From Clostridia bacterium (lineage in GTDB: Bacteria; Bacillota; Clostridia; Oscillospirales; CAG-272): a DNA stretch of 64,000 bases. The notes under the pieces were generated by a model. That model was not told the DNA's origin. It saw only the letters and a list, made by a program, of their open reading frames with translations, and made no database searches. The position numbers and the translations under genes are program-made. Shown here piece after piece: positions 9,118 to 17,227 of the stretch (position 1 is the first letter of the stretch; every line of letters begins with the position of its first letter). The stretch lies in contig JAFQEJ010000031.1 in assembly GCA_017399105.1 (NCBI GenBank), positions 62,001 to 126,000 on the forward strand, written 5' to 3'.

Positions 9118-10272
9118 TCAGACGCGGAAATTCGGAACGGTCAGTCTTACGCCGCCCTTTCTTGCAGACTCTGCTGCGAGGATTGCGGGAGCAGCAGACT
9201 CAACAGCGCGGTAGACGTCCATGGGAGGAGTCTTGTCGTTGAGGATCGCGTCCATGAAGTAGTACATCGGATAGTAGTCGGCACCGCCGTGGAGTGCGCG
9301 CTTGAATTCCTCGGGAGCGTTGGGATCGGAGCATACCCAGTCGTTGCGCTCACACCAGCCTTCGCCTGCGGTGAAGAGCTTGGGGGTGTCGAGGGTAGAG
9401 CGTGCCCACTCAGCGCACTTCTCGGTACCCTTGATCTGATACCAGTGAGCACCGGTCTCTCTCTTGTGACCGTAGGGGCAGGTGAAGCCCGCTCTCAGCG
9501 AGAGGATAACGCCTGTATCTGTCTGCATGAGGGCACATTCCATATCCTGTACGTCGAATTCCTTCATATAGGATTTGCCGATGCCGGTACCTACGCAGCT
9601 GACTGTTTCAACTCTGCCGCCTGTGATCGAGAGCAGAGGAGAGAGCTCGTGAGGCAGGTAGAAGATGGGCTCTGCGAAGGTGCGGTAACGCCAGGTGCGC
9701 TCGTAATCGGGATCCTTATCGAAGGAAGGATCGTCAGTCCAAACGCGGTGGCCGGTCTTCTTGTTGCGGAAGTAGTCCCACTTGGGCTCGAAGTGGAGGT
9801 ATTCACCCTCAGCGTAGTAGATCTTACCGAATTCGCCCTTCTCAGCCATGGCTCTCCACTGCTGGATGAAGTACCAGTAGCGGGTCTGCTCAGCAAGCTG
9901 ATACTTGACACCGTTCTTGCGGACTGCGTGAACCAGGCTGTAGCACTGGTCGATGGTGTAGGCAGCGGGAACCTCGGTCATAACGTGAATGCCACGATCC
10001 ATCTCGGCAACTGCATATTCAACCTGAATATCGGGGTCAACCGAGATCATGATTGCATCGTAAACGGCGTTCTTGACCAGCTCCTCATAGGAGTGGTAAA
10101 CAGCGGGCTCATAACCCATGGATGCCTTGAAGTGAGCGGCAGCGTCCTCAACGGCACCGTCAGCGATATCGCAGAGCGCTACAACCTCAACATCGGGGTG
10201 CTGGGGATAAACATTGTCAACCGACAGCCAGCGGGGACCGGAACCGAGAACGGCGAGTCTTACTTTTTTCAT
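9118..10272 (-). CDS. Gfo/Idh/MocA-family oxidoreductase
   Basis: NAD(P)-dependent sugar or inositol dehydrogenase-like protein of 384 residues. The N-terminus has the Rossmann strand RLAVLGSGPRW and an acidic CDI segment; the EVPAAYTIDQC motif is the EKP-like signature of the family, here with V instead of K at the centre. The C-terminal alpha/beta domain is complete. The ATG at 10270-10272 has a GGAGG site. It is transcribed divergently from an AraC regulator, which probably controls it. Confidence 0.85.
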   Translation of the reverse strand: MKKVRLAVLGSGPRWLSVDNVYPQHPDVEVVALCDIADGAVEDAAAHFKASMGYEPAVYHSYEELVKNAVYDAIMISVDPDIQVEYAVAEMDRGIHVMTEVPAAYTIDQCYSLVHAVRKNGVKYQLAEQTRYWYFIQQWRAMAEKGEFGKIYYAEGEYLHFEPKWDYFRNKKTGHRVWTDDPSFDKDPDYERTWRYRTFAEPIFYLPHELSPLLSITGGRVETVSCVGTGIGKSYMKEFDVQDMECALMQTDTGVILSLRAGFTCPYGHKRETGAHWYQIKGTEKCAEWARSTLDTPKLFTAGEGWCERNDWVCSDPNAPEEFKRALHGGADYYPMYYFMDAILNDKTPPMDVYRAVESAAPAILAAESARKGGVRLTVPNFRV

Positions 10273-10314
10273 GATATGTACCTCCATGAAGCATAAATTA
10301 ATTTTAAATTGATG

Positions 10315-10338
10315 AGAGACTTGACAATCACTGTCTCT
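10315..10338. promoter_or_regulatory. Inverted repeat, probable operator
   Basis: AGAGAC (10315-10320) and GTCTCT (10333-10338) form an inverted repeat with a 12-base centre that covers the -35 box of the araC-type gene in the divergent intergenic region. Confidence 0.45.
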
Positions 10339-10349
10339 GATACTATAAT
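10321..10349 (+). promoter_or_regulatory. Promoter of the AraC-family regulator
   Basis: Consensus TTGACA (10321-10326), 17-base spacer, consensus TATAAT (10344-10349), about 70 bases before the regulator start. Confidence 0.8.
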
Positions 10350-10420
10350 AAATCATAAAAGAGGAAAAATATATAGTGATATGGGCGTTATTTTTATGAA
10401 TTCGGGCGGAGGACTGTGAT

Positions 10421-11254
10421 ATGGTGGAAAAACCGAGAAGATTATATCCCGGACTTGCGGTGGATGCGCTTTATACGGCTTTTGTGACTGCATATGAGCC
10501 GCATTTCAACTTTCCGGGCGAGAGTCATGAGATGTGGGAGCTGGGCTGTGTGCTTACCGGAAGAATGGGGATTACTTCGGGCTCCAATGTGTATGAGTGC
10601 GAACCTTATGAGATGGTAATTCACCCGGGCGGCATTTTTCATACCTCCTGGACAATCGGTGATGAGAGCTCCCGTCTGCTCACCGTCAGCTTCAGCGGAG
10701 ACGGGCTTGATTATCTGGTGCCGAGAGGGAAGTTTATTCTCAACGAACGGGAGAGGCGGCTGGTGATGCTGCTCTGTGAGGAGGTCAGTGATGTCTTTGA
10801 GAGCGACGATCGTCCTGCTGCCGATGCGAAGATGGCTGCCGAGACCGAGCAGATCATCAAGAATCTGCTGGAGGCGCTCTGCCTGTCGCTCAACCGCAGA
10901 AAGAGCGAGGCGGTGGCAAAATCCTCGGGTGAGGGGGCATCGCGCTTCGCGGAGATTGCACAGTATATGAAGCATCATGTTGCCGAGGCTCTGGACACTG
11001 ATCGGATCTGCGCCGAGTGCGGCATCGGAAAGAGTGCGCTGAAGGAACTCTTCCGCAGGTATACGGGCGGCGGAGCGATGAAGTATTTCAACTATCTGCG
11101 GATCCGTCACATTGTACAGCTTCTCTCGCGGGGCATGACCATGGCGGAGATTGCGAGGGAGATGAATTTTTCATCGCAGAATTATCTGACCGATTTTTTC
11201 AAGCGTGAGACCGGCATGACGCCCTCGGCCTACCGCAGAGAAAAGCTGGGATGA
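10421..11254 (+). CDS. AraC-family transcriptional regulator
   Basis: 277-residue one-component regulator: a cupin-type ligand-binding domain (about residues 20-95, with HPGGIFHTSW) and a C-terminal pair of helix-turn-helix motifs (about 178-275, ending in FFKRETGMTPSAYRREK). The ATG is preceded by GGAGG. It is divergent from the oxidoreductase and likely regulates that gene and possibly the transport genes behind it; the inverted repeat over its own -35 suggests autoregulation. Confidence 0.9.
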   Translation: MVEKPRRLYPGLAVDALYTAFVTAYEPHFNFPGESHEMWELGCVLTGRMGITSGSNVYECEPYEMVIHPGGIFHTSWTIGDESSRLLTVSFSGDGLDYLVPRGKFILNERERRLVMLLCEEVSDVFESDDRPAADAKMAAETEQIIKNLLEALCLSLNRRKSEAVAKSSGEGASRFAEIAQYMKHHVAEALDTDRICAECGIGKSALKELFRRYTGGGAMKYFNYLRIRHIVQLLSRGMTMAEIAREMNFSSQNYLTDFFKRETGMTPSAYRREKLG

Positions 11255-11305
11255 GTGCGCTTGTCGGGAATTTATTATAAAACGGAAGATTTCACAAAAT
11301 GAGGC

Positions 11306-11334
11306 TTGACGACAATATTATAATGGTATAAAAT
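11306..11334 (+). promoter_or_regulatory. Promoter of the GpsA-like/glutaminase operon
   Basis: TTGACG (11306-11311), 17-base spacer, TAAAAT (11329-11334). Confidence 0.65.
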
Positions 11335-11367
11335 AGTATATCAGCATGGAACGGAGAAGATTACAGT

Positions 11368-12441
11368 ATGGCAGTTATCACAATTGTCGGAGCCGGTATG
11401 ATGGGTTCGGCGCTTGCATTTCCCGCAAGAGAAAACGGGAACGAAGTCCGCATTGTCGGAACACATCTTGACAGAGCGATTATTGACGGGTGCAGGGAGA
11501 AGAACAGGCATCCGAAGTTTGAGCGGGATTTTCCTGAGGGAATCCGTTTTTATCAGATTGAGGAACTGGAGGCGGCGCTTGATGGGGCGGATGCTGTGAT
11601 CGGCGGTGTCAGCAGCTTTGGCGTCGACTGGTTCGGTGAGCATGTACTGCCGAAAATTTCGGAGGGAACACCGGTGCTCACGGTGACCAAGGGCCTGATG
11701 GATACCAAGGACGGCAGGCTGCTGACCTATCCCGATCTGTGGAAGGAGAAGCTTGCGGATTGCGGAAAGTGTTTGTCGATGAATGCGATTGGCGGTCCCT
11801 GCACCAGTTATGAGCTTGTGGCACACGATCAGACTCAGGTTTCCTTCTGCGGCGATGATCTCGAGGTGCTTCGTTATCTGAAATCGCTGATGCAGACCGA
11901 TTACTATCACATCAGCATCACCACCGATGTAACCGGCATCGAGAGTGCAGTGGCACTCAAAAACGGCTATGCGCTGGGTATTGCGCTGACCATCGGACTG
12001 AATCAGAGAAAGTTCGGGAATGATACGCTGCACTTCAACTCACAGGCGGCGGTTTTCGGACAGGCGACAAAGGAAATGTACAAGCTTTTGCAGTTTCAGG
12101 GAGCGCTGACGCTTGACAATCTCTGCGTGGGCGTGGGCGATCTTTATGTTACCGTTTACGGCGGACGCACGAGGCTTGTGGGGATTCTGTTGGGCAAGGG
12201 ACTCAGCATCGACGAGGCGAAGGCAGAGCTGAACGGAGTGACGCTAGAGTCGCTTGTGGTGGCAGAGAGAGTTGCCAGAGCCATCAAGCTGAATATCGAA
12301 AAGGGTACTCTGAAGGGAGAAGATTTCCCGCTGCTCCTTCATATTGATGAGATTGTCAGTGATAAAATGAAGGTGGACATCCCCTGGGAACGCTTCACAT
12401 ACGAATACAGTATACATACGAATACAGTAAATAAAGAATAA
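11368..12441 (+). CDS. Glycerol-3-phosphate-dehydrogenase-like NAD(P)-dependent enzyme
   Basis: 357 residues. N-terminal Rossmann fold with VGAGMMGSALAFPA and a C-terminal helical domain of the GpsA type that includes the conserved lysine in AVALKNGYALGIA (near residue 197) and GVGDLYVTVYGGR. It is longer and more divergent than housekeeping GpsA and sits in an accessory carbohydrate cluster, so a different polyol or sugar phosphate substrate is possible. A 17-bp tandem duplication at the 3' end (12397-12429) has replaced what was probably an earlier stop. It is followed 25 bases later by the glutaminase-family gene. Confidence 0.75.
   Translation: MAVITIVGAGMMGSALAFPARENGNEVRIVGTHLDRAIIDGCREKNRHPKFERDFPEGIRFYQIEELEAALDGADAVIGGVSSFGVDWFGEHVLPKISEGTPVLTVTKGLMDTKDGRLLTYPDLWKEKLADCGKCLSMNAIGGPCTSYELVAHDQTQVSFCGDDLEVLRYLKSLMQTDYYHISITTDVTGIESAVALKNGYALGIALTIGLNQRKFGNDTLHFNSQAAVFGQATKEMYKLLQFQGALTLDNLCVGVGDLYVTVYGGRTRLVGILLGKGLSIDEAKAELNGVTLESLVVAERVARAIKLNIEKGTLKGEDFPLLLHIDEIVSDKMKVDIPWERFTYEYSIHTNTVNKE
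12397..12429 (+). repeat. 17-bp tandem duplication at the end of the GpsA-like gene
   Basis: ACATACGAATACAGTA occurs at 12397-12412 and again at 12414-12429 with one base between. Removing one unit makes the frame read FTYEYSK followed by a stop. Confidence 0.85.
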
Positions 12442-12466
12442 ATGCGATAACGAAAGGATTACGATT

Positions 12467-14356
12467 ATGAAACTCAGACCTCCGGCAACACCGCTTATTA
12501 CGGTTGACCCCTATTTTTCGATTTGGAGCATGGCAGATAAGCTGAACGGCTCTACTGTACGTCATTGGACAGGCTCGCCCAACACAATGATCGGAACGGT
12601 TACAACAGGCGGCAAGGAATATCTTTTCATGGGAGAGGCAAAGGGGATCGAACAGATTCCGCAAATTACCTGTGAGGTAGATGCGCTCTCGACCGTTTAT
12701 ACCTTTAAAAATGATGCGATCACACTGGTGGCGGCATTTATGACCCCTCTGCTTCCCGATGATCTGGATGTGATGACCCGTCCGGTATCCTATCTGGAAA
12801 TTAAGTGCATCACCGCTGACGGCAGTCCCGCGCAGGTGAAGATTGCCGCATCCGAGGAGCTTTGCCTTAACCTGAAGGGAGAGGGCAGTGTGGTGACCGA
12901 GATTGTCGACTTCATGGGCGGCTGGGGTGTCAAGATGGGCAATACTGAGCAGAAGCCCCTCTGGCGAAGCGGCGACAATGTGCGCATTGACTGGGGATAT
13001 TTCTATCTTGCATCGGCAGGGGCAGCGAAGCTGTCGGTCTGCGATATGGATGATATGAAGTTCGCTCAGCTTGAAAAGGATGTAGCATCGGGGGAGACGG
13101 CGCTCATTCTCTTTGCTTATGACGATGTGGAGAGCATGGAATATTTCGGTGCTCATCTCAAATCCTACTGGAACCGGGAGGGGGCCTGCATCAAGTGCGC
13201 GCTCAAGGCTGCGGTATCCCAGTATGAGCAGCTGAAGGTGAGAGCAAAGGAATTTGCAGACAGACTTTATGCTGACGCGAAGGAAGCCGGCGGCGAAAAG
13301 TATGCAGATCTGCTTTCTTTGGCATGGCGTCAGGTCATCGCGGCTCACAAGGTGGTGCTTGACACCGACGGAGAGATTCTCTTCATCTCCAAGGAGTGCT
13401 TCTCTAACGGATGTGCGGCGACGGTGGATGTCAGCTATCCCTCCATCCCCATGTTCTTACTCTACAATCCCGAGCTGGTTCTCGGCATGATGCGCCCCAT
13501 CTTCAAGTATGCGGCGACCGAGGCGTGGCCCTTCGATTTCGCGCCCCATGATGCCGGTCAGTATCCTCTTGTCAACGGTCAGGTGTATAATAATGTCAAG
13601 ATTGAAGGACAGATGCCTGTTGAGGAATGCGGCAATATGCTGGTTATGGCAGCTGCAGCCTCGATTGCGCTGAAAGATGCATCCTTTGCGGCAGCACATG
13701 TTGACACCCTCAACGGTTGGGCAGAGTATCTCATCAAATATGGCGTTGATCCGGAACATCAGCTCTGCACCGACGACTTTGCGGGACATCTGGCGCATAA
13801 CTGCAATCTGTCGCTGAAGGCGATCAGCGGTCTTATGGGACTCTCGATCATTCACGAGATGCTGGGCAACACCGGGCTGCAGGAAAAATACGAGACTGCG
13901 GCGCGTGATATTGCAGCGGTTTGGGTGAAGAATGCGGCAAACGGCGACGGAAGCTACCGTCTCGCCTTTGACCGCCCCGATACCTTCAGCATGAAGTACA
14001 ATGCGGTTTGGGATAAGCTCTTTGGCACAAAGATTTTCGATGCCTGCGTAATGGGCAGCGAAATTGCCTCCAACTTTAAGCACTTCAATCCATACGGCAT
14101 GCCGCTGGACAACCGCGCAACCTATACAAAGAGCGACTGGCTGGTCTGGACAGCGACGCTGGCGGCAGATAAGGAAACCTTCGAGCGATTCATTGAGCCG
14201 CTTTGGCTTGCATACCATCTCTCGCCTTCCCGCGTGCCTATGACAGACTGGTATGATACCGTTACCTCTATTCAGCGTGGCTTCCAGCACAGAACCGTGC
14301 AGGGCGGTTTGTTTATCAAGCTGCTTGAGTGGAAGGGTATTATGAAGGTGAGATAA
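12467..14356 (+). CDS. Glutaminase-family protein (DUF4964/DUF5127/DUF4965/DUF1793 architecture)
   Basis: 629-residue cytosolic protein. The N-terminus (LRPPATPLITVDPYFSIWS) matches DUF4964, followed by a beta-rich DUF5127-like part and a helical barrel with FSNGCAATVDVSYPS, FAPHDAGQYPLVNGQVY and MPVEECGNMLVMAAA, typical of the fungal GtaA-like glutaminase family, which also resembles glycoside hydrolase six-hairpin folds. True substrate in bacteria is not established, and the carbohydrate context argues for a glycan-related role. No signal peptide is present. The ATG has an AAAGGA site. Confidence 0.78.
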   Translation: MKLRPPATPLITVDPYFSIWSMADKLNGSTVRHWTGSPNTMIGTVTTGGKEYLFMGEAKGIEQIPQITCEVDALSTVYTFKNDAITLVAAFMTPLLPDDLDVMTRPVSYLEIKCITADGSPAQVKIAASEELCLNLKGEGSVVTEIVDFMGGWGVKMGNTEQKPLWRSGDNVRIDWGYFYLASAGAAKLSVCDMDDMKFAQLEKDVASGETALILFAYDDVESMEYFGAHLKSYWNREGACIKCALKAAVSQYEQLKVRAKEFADRLYADAKEAGGEKYADLLSLAWRQVIAAHKVVLDTDGEILFISKECFSNGCAATVDVSYPSIPMFLLYNPELVLGMMRPIFKYAATEAWPFDFAPHDAGQYPLVNGQVYNNVKIEGQMPVEECGNMLVMAAAASIALKDASFAAAHVDTLNGWAEYLIKYGVDPEHQLCTDDFAGHLAHNCNLSLKAISGLMGLSIIHEMLGNTGLQEKYETAARDIAAVWVKNAANGDGSYRLAFDRPDTFSMKYNAVWDKLFGTKIFDACVMGSEIASNFKHFNPYGMPLDNRATYTKSDWLVWTATLAADKETFERFIEPLWLAYHLSPSRVPMTDWYDTVTSIQRGFQHRTVQGGLFIKLLEWKGIMKVR

Positions 14357-14385
14357 GCCTTCCTTTACACCGATAGGATGAACAG

Positions 14386-14551
14386 AAAAGGGCTGTTGCA
14401 AATGTTCCAATTGCAACAGCCCAGCCCCAAAATTTTCGATCTTGTGGCGTATATTGAGTGGTTTCAGGGCGTAAACACCCTGAAATGGCGGTCTTTGATC
14501 GGCAAAATCAATATCAGGGGACTGTCGCATGCCAATGCGGCAGTCCCTTTT
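14386..14551 (+). repeat. Dispersed 160-bp three-hairpin repeat, copy B
   Basis: Plus-strand copy of the element at 8947-9108, bounded by AAAA at the left and TTTT at the right. Hairpins: GGGCTGTTGCAA with TTGCAACAGCCC, TTTCAGGG with CCCTGAAA, and GACTGTCGCAT with ATGCGGCAGTC. A block between the second and third hairpins (TGGCGGTCTTTGA, then GGCAAAATCAATATCAGG) is almost unchanged between copies. It lies between the convergent ends of the glutaminase-family and SemiSWEET-like genes and may double as a terminator. Confidence 0.8.
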
Positions 14552-14554
14552 GAC

Positions 14555-14839
14555 TTATTTATGAAGAGGTGTGTATTTATCATATCTGCGGTTGACAAAA
14601 TACACTGCGATATTTACCGATACAATACAGAGATTGATGATATAAACAGCCAGCACATAGTTGATGCTGCCATTCAGGATTTTTGCGGTAATGCCTGCCA
14701 CATAGCCAAAGCAAATGAGAAGGATAAACTGCAGGCTCATATTCTTTGCCGAGCGTGCCTTGATGTTGCGCCAGACCGAGAGCGGCCAGGAGAGACCGAA
14801 GCAGATAAGCATGATCATTTCGAGAAATTCAGCTGTCAT
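14555..14839 (-). CDS. SemiSWEET/PQ-loop-like small membrane protein
   Basis: 94 residues with three hydrophobic helices and a first-loop motif SWPLSVWRNIKARSAKNMS that resembles the PQ-loop/SemiSWEET half-transporter pattern (helix-proline, basic loop, SAKNMSL). Such proteins dimerise to move small sugars. The exact PQ pair is absent, so the family call is moderate. A GGAGGC site precedes the ATG. It is divergent from the LysR gene. Confidence 0.6.
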   Translation of the reverse strand: MTAEFLEMIMLICFGLSWPLSVWRNIKARSAKNMSLQFILLICFGYVAGITAKILNGSINYVLAVYIINLCIVSVNIAVYFVNRRYDKYTPLHK

Positions 14840-14877
14840 AATTGCCTCCGAAATTTGTTGTTGTACCTATTATACAC

Positions 14878-14906
14878 TTGACATGCGATAATGTCTAATA
14901 TATAAT
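14878..14906 (+). promoter_or_regulatory. Promoter of the LysR-type regulator gene
   Basis: TTGACA (14878-14883), 17-base spacer, TATAAT (14901-14906). Confidence 0.8.
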
Positions 14907-14952
14907 AATGATTAAAACAATAATATTAAAATTATGAAAAACGGAGGTAATT

Positions 14953-15825
14953 ATGGAGCTGAATCAGATTCGCTGCTTTCTTGAGGTTGCGAGAAGTCAG
15001 CATGTTACAAAGAGTGCCGAAAAGCTTCATATTGCACAGCCTGCGCTGACCCAGACCATTCATCGTTTGGAGGCTGAACTCGGACTGCCGCTCTTTTTGG
15101 CAAAGGGACGGGGGATTGTGCTCACCGAATATGGGAGATACCTGCAGGAGAGGCTGGAGCCGATTCTGAGAGAGCTTGATGGGGTGCCCGAAGCGATGCG
15201 TAAAATGGCGAAGCTGGAGCGTGAGACTGTCAGGCTCAGTGTTCGTGCTGCATCGACGCTGACAACAGAAGCGATCATTGAGTACAAAAAGGCGCATGCC
15301 GAGCTGAATTTTCAGGTTATGCAGAGCGGTGACGAGGGACTGCATGATATTGACATCACCACGAAGCTTTTTTATCGGGAAGCACGGGGAGAAGATGCGT
15401 ATGTCTGTAGTGAAAAGATTTTTCTTGCACTGCCGAGAGGGCATGAACTGGCTTCCAGAGGGGACATTTCTCTTGCAGAGGTTGCGGGGGAGGATTTTAT
15501 CAGTCTTATGGGTTCGCGTCCCCTGCGAAGCATCTGCGACGGATTTTGTGCTCAGGCGGGATTTACACCTCGCATTGTCTTTGAGAGTGACAGCCCGGCA
15601 GCGGTGATCAACATGATTGCGGCGAATATGGGCATCGGCTTCTGGCCCGAATTTACATGGGGCAGGCCCAACAGTGACGGTGTGGTGCTGCTTGGAATTG
15701 AGAAGCCTGCCTGCAGCAGGGATATTATCATTACGCGCAGACACAATAAGGCGGACAATGGCGCGGTGGATGATTTTTACGATTTTCTCTGCAGCAGGTT
15801 TGAGCGTGCGAAGGGAGGATGCTGA
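14953..15825 (+). CDS. LysR-family transcriptional regulator
   Basis: 290 residues. N-terminal winged helix-turn-helix (residues 1-60: FLEVARSQHVTKSAEKLHIAQPALTQTIHRLE, seen in parts) and a C-terminal periplasmic-binding-like effector domain. It is followed after one base by a sugar isomerase-like gene, so both are probably transcribed together, and it is divergent from the SemiSWEET-like gene. Effector unknown. Confidence 0.9.
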   Translation: MELNQIRCFLEVARSQHVTKSAEKLHIAQPALTQTIHRLEAELGLPLFLAKGRGIVLTEYGRYLQERLEPILRELDGVPEAMRKMAKLERETVRLSVRAASTLTTEAIIEYKKAHAELNFQVMQSGDEGLHDIDITTKLFYREARGEDAYVCSEKIFLALPRGHELASRGDISLAEVAGEDFISLMGSRPLRSICDGFCAQAGFTPRIVFESDSPAAVINMIAANMGIGFWPEFTWGRPNSDGVVLLGIEKPACSRDIIITRRHNKADNGAVDDFYDFLCSRFERAKGGC

Positions 15826-15826
15826 T

Positions 15827-16609
15827 ATGGCGAAGCTTGGAATTTTTTCCTGGTTCAGCTATCCGATGCCGATTGAAGAGCGGTTTCGTTTGATTCGCGA
15901 AGCGGGCTTTGAGGCGACAGCACTCTGGTGGGGCGATGAGGATGACGGCGACAAGCAGGCCCAGCCCGAGCTTGCACGGAAGCATGGGCTGGAGCTTGAC
16001 TATATTCATGCGCCCTTCGACGATCCCAATCTGCTGTGGGCAGAGGGCATTGACGGAGAGGAGTATATGAAGCTGCTGACCGACTGCATGGAGGACTGTG
16101 CGCGGCATGAGATTCCCACACTGGCGGCGCACATCACGCGGCTGTCGGCAAGACCTGCTGTGACCGAAATCGGCATGGAACGCATCAAGCGTCTGACAGA
16201 GCATGCCGAGCGCATCCGTGTGAAGCTGGCTCTGGAGAACATGAACTGCATCCCTCATCTGGAGCGCATTTTTGCCGAGGTGAAGTCGGAATATCTTGGC
16301 TTCTGCTATGACAGCGGACATGAGCATTGTAATCATCCCGATGCGAATTGTCTTGGACGGTGGGGGAAGCGGCTCTTTGCGGTGCATCTGGGAGACAATT
16401 TCGGGGAGGATGACACGCATCTGCTCCCTTATGACGGAAGCATTGACTGGGAGGTGCTGCGTGAAAAGCTGATGGTACGTGCTCCGCGCACGCTGATGCT
16501 GGAGGCAGATTTCAACCGACGGCAGAAGAGCAGCGCGCTCTACTATGATCTGACAGCGGCGGAGTTTTTGGCACGGGCTTATGAGCGGGCGATGAAAATA
16601 AATTTTTGA
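15827..16609 (+). CDS. Sugar phosphate isomerase/epimerase (xylose isomerase-like TIM barrel)
   Basis: 260 residues. The fold is an AP-endonuclease-2-like TIM barrel: GIFSWFSYP at the start, LALENMN with a metal-ligand glutamate, YDSGHEHCN, and HLGDNFGEDDTHLLPYDGSIDW near the end, all typical of this family. The start ATG at 15827 has a GGGAGG site 8 bases upstream and follows the LysR stop by one base; a longer in-frame start inside the LysR gene is not credible. Substrate unknown. Confidence 0.85.
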   Translation: MAKLGIFSWFSYPMPIEERFRLIREAGFEATALWWGDEDDGDKQAQPELARKHGLELDYIHAPFDDPNLLWAEGIDGEEYMKLLTDCMEDCARHEIPTLAAHITRLSARPAVTEIGMERIKRLTEHAERIRVKLALENMNCIPHLERIFAEVKSEYLGFCYDSGHEHCNHPDANCLGRWGKRLFAVHLGDNFGEDDTHLLPYDGSIDWEVLREKLMVRAPRTLMLEADFNRRQKSSALYYDLTAAEFLARAYERAMKINF

Positions 16610-16657
16610 ATTTTCGCGAGATTTTTGCATTTTTGCTGCTTACAGAGGTGAAGGGAT

Positions 16658-17227
16658 GTGACGGCAATGGAGGACAAGAGCATCATCGAGCTGTATTTTG
16701 CCAGAGATGAGGCTGCCATCCGCGAAACTGCGGAGAAATACGGTGTGCGGCTTCACGCGCTCTCGAGAAGCGTTACGGGAAATGACGCAGATGCCGCCGA
16801 ATGTGTCAACGATGCCTATCTTGCCGTATGGGAGTCTATTCCGCCGCATCGGCCGGAGAATTACTTTTTCGCCTATCTTGCACGGATTGTGCGGCATCTT
16901 TCACTGAATCTGGTGATGCGGGGAAGGCGGAAGAAGCGGAGTGCAGAGGTGATGTCGCTCTGCGAGGAGCTGGAGGTCTGCATCCCCGGGGGCGATACAC
17001 CTGAGGGCAGACTTGATCGTGAGGAGATGGCGGCGGTGCTGAGTGCATTTCTGCGTACCCTTGACGGTGATGCTCGGGGAATTTTTCTGCGGCGCTATTT
17101 CGCTATGGAGTCTGTGAAGACGATTGCTTTATCCCTCGGCAAGAGCGAAGGTGCGGTGTCCTCGCAGTTATATCGGAGCAGGGAGGCACTGCGGAGATTT
17201 TTATCTGAAAGGGGCGTGGAAATGTGA
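16658..17227 (+). CDS. ECF-type RNA polymerase sigma factor
   Basis: 189 residues with sigma region 2 (residues about 20-90, DAAECVNDAYLAVWESIP) and region 4 (about 125-185, IALSLGKSEGAVSSQLYRSREALRRFL). The start could be the GTG at 16658, which is well spaced from GAGGTGA, or the ATG at 16667. The stop overlaps the GTG start of the next gene, and this translational coupling fits a sigma/anti-sigma pair. No consensus promoter is visible upstream, consistent with autoregulation. Confidence 0.88.
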   Translation: MTAMEDKSIIELYFARDEAAIRETAEKYGVRLHALSRSVTGNDADAAECVNDAYLAVWESIPPHRPENYFFAYLARIVRHLSLNLVMRGRRKKRSAEVMSLCEELEVCIPGGDTPEGRLDREEMAAVLSAFLRTLDGDARGIFLRRYFAMESVKTIALSLGKSEGAVSSQLYRSREALRRFLSERGVEM

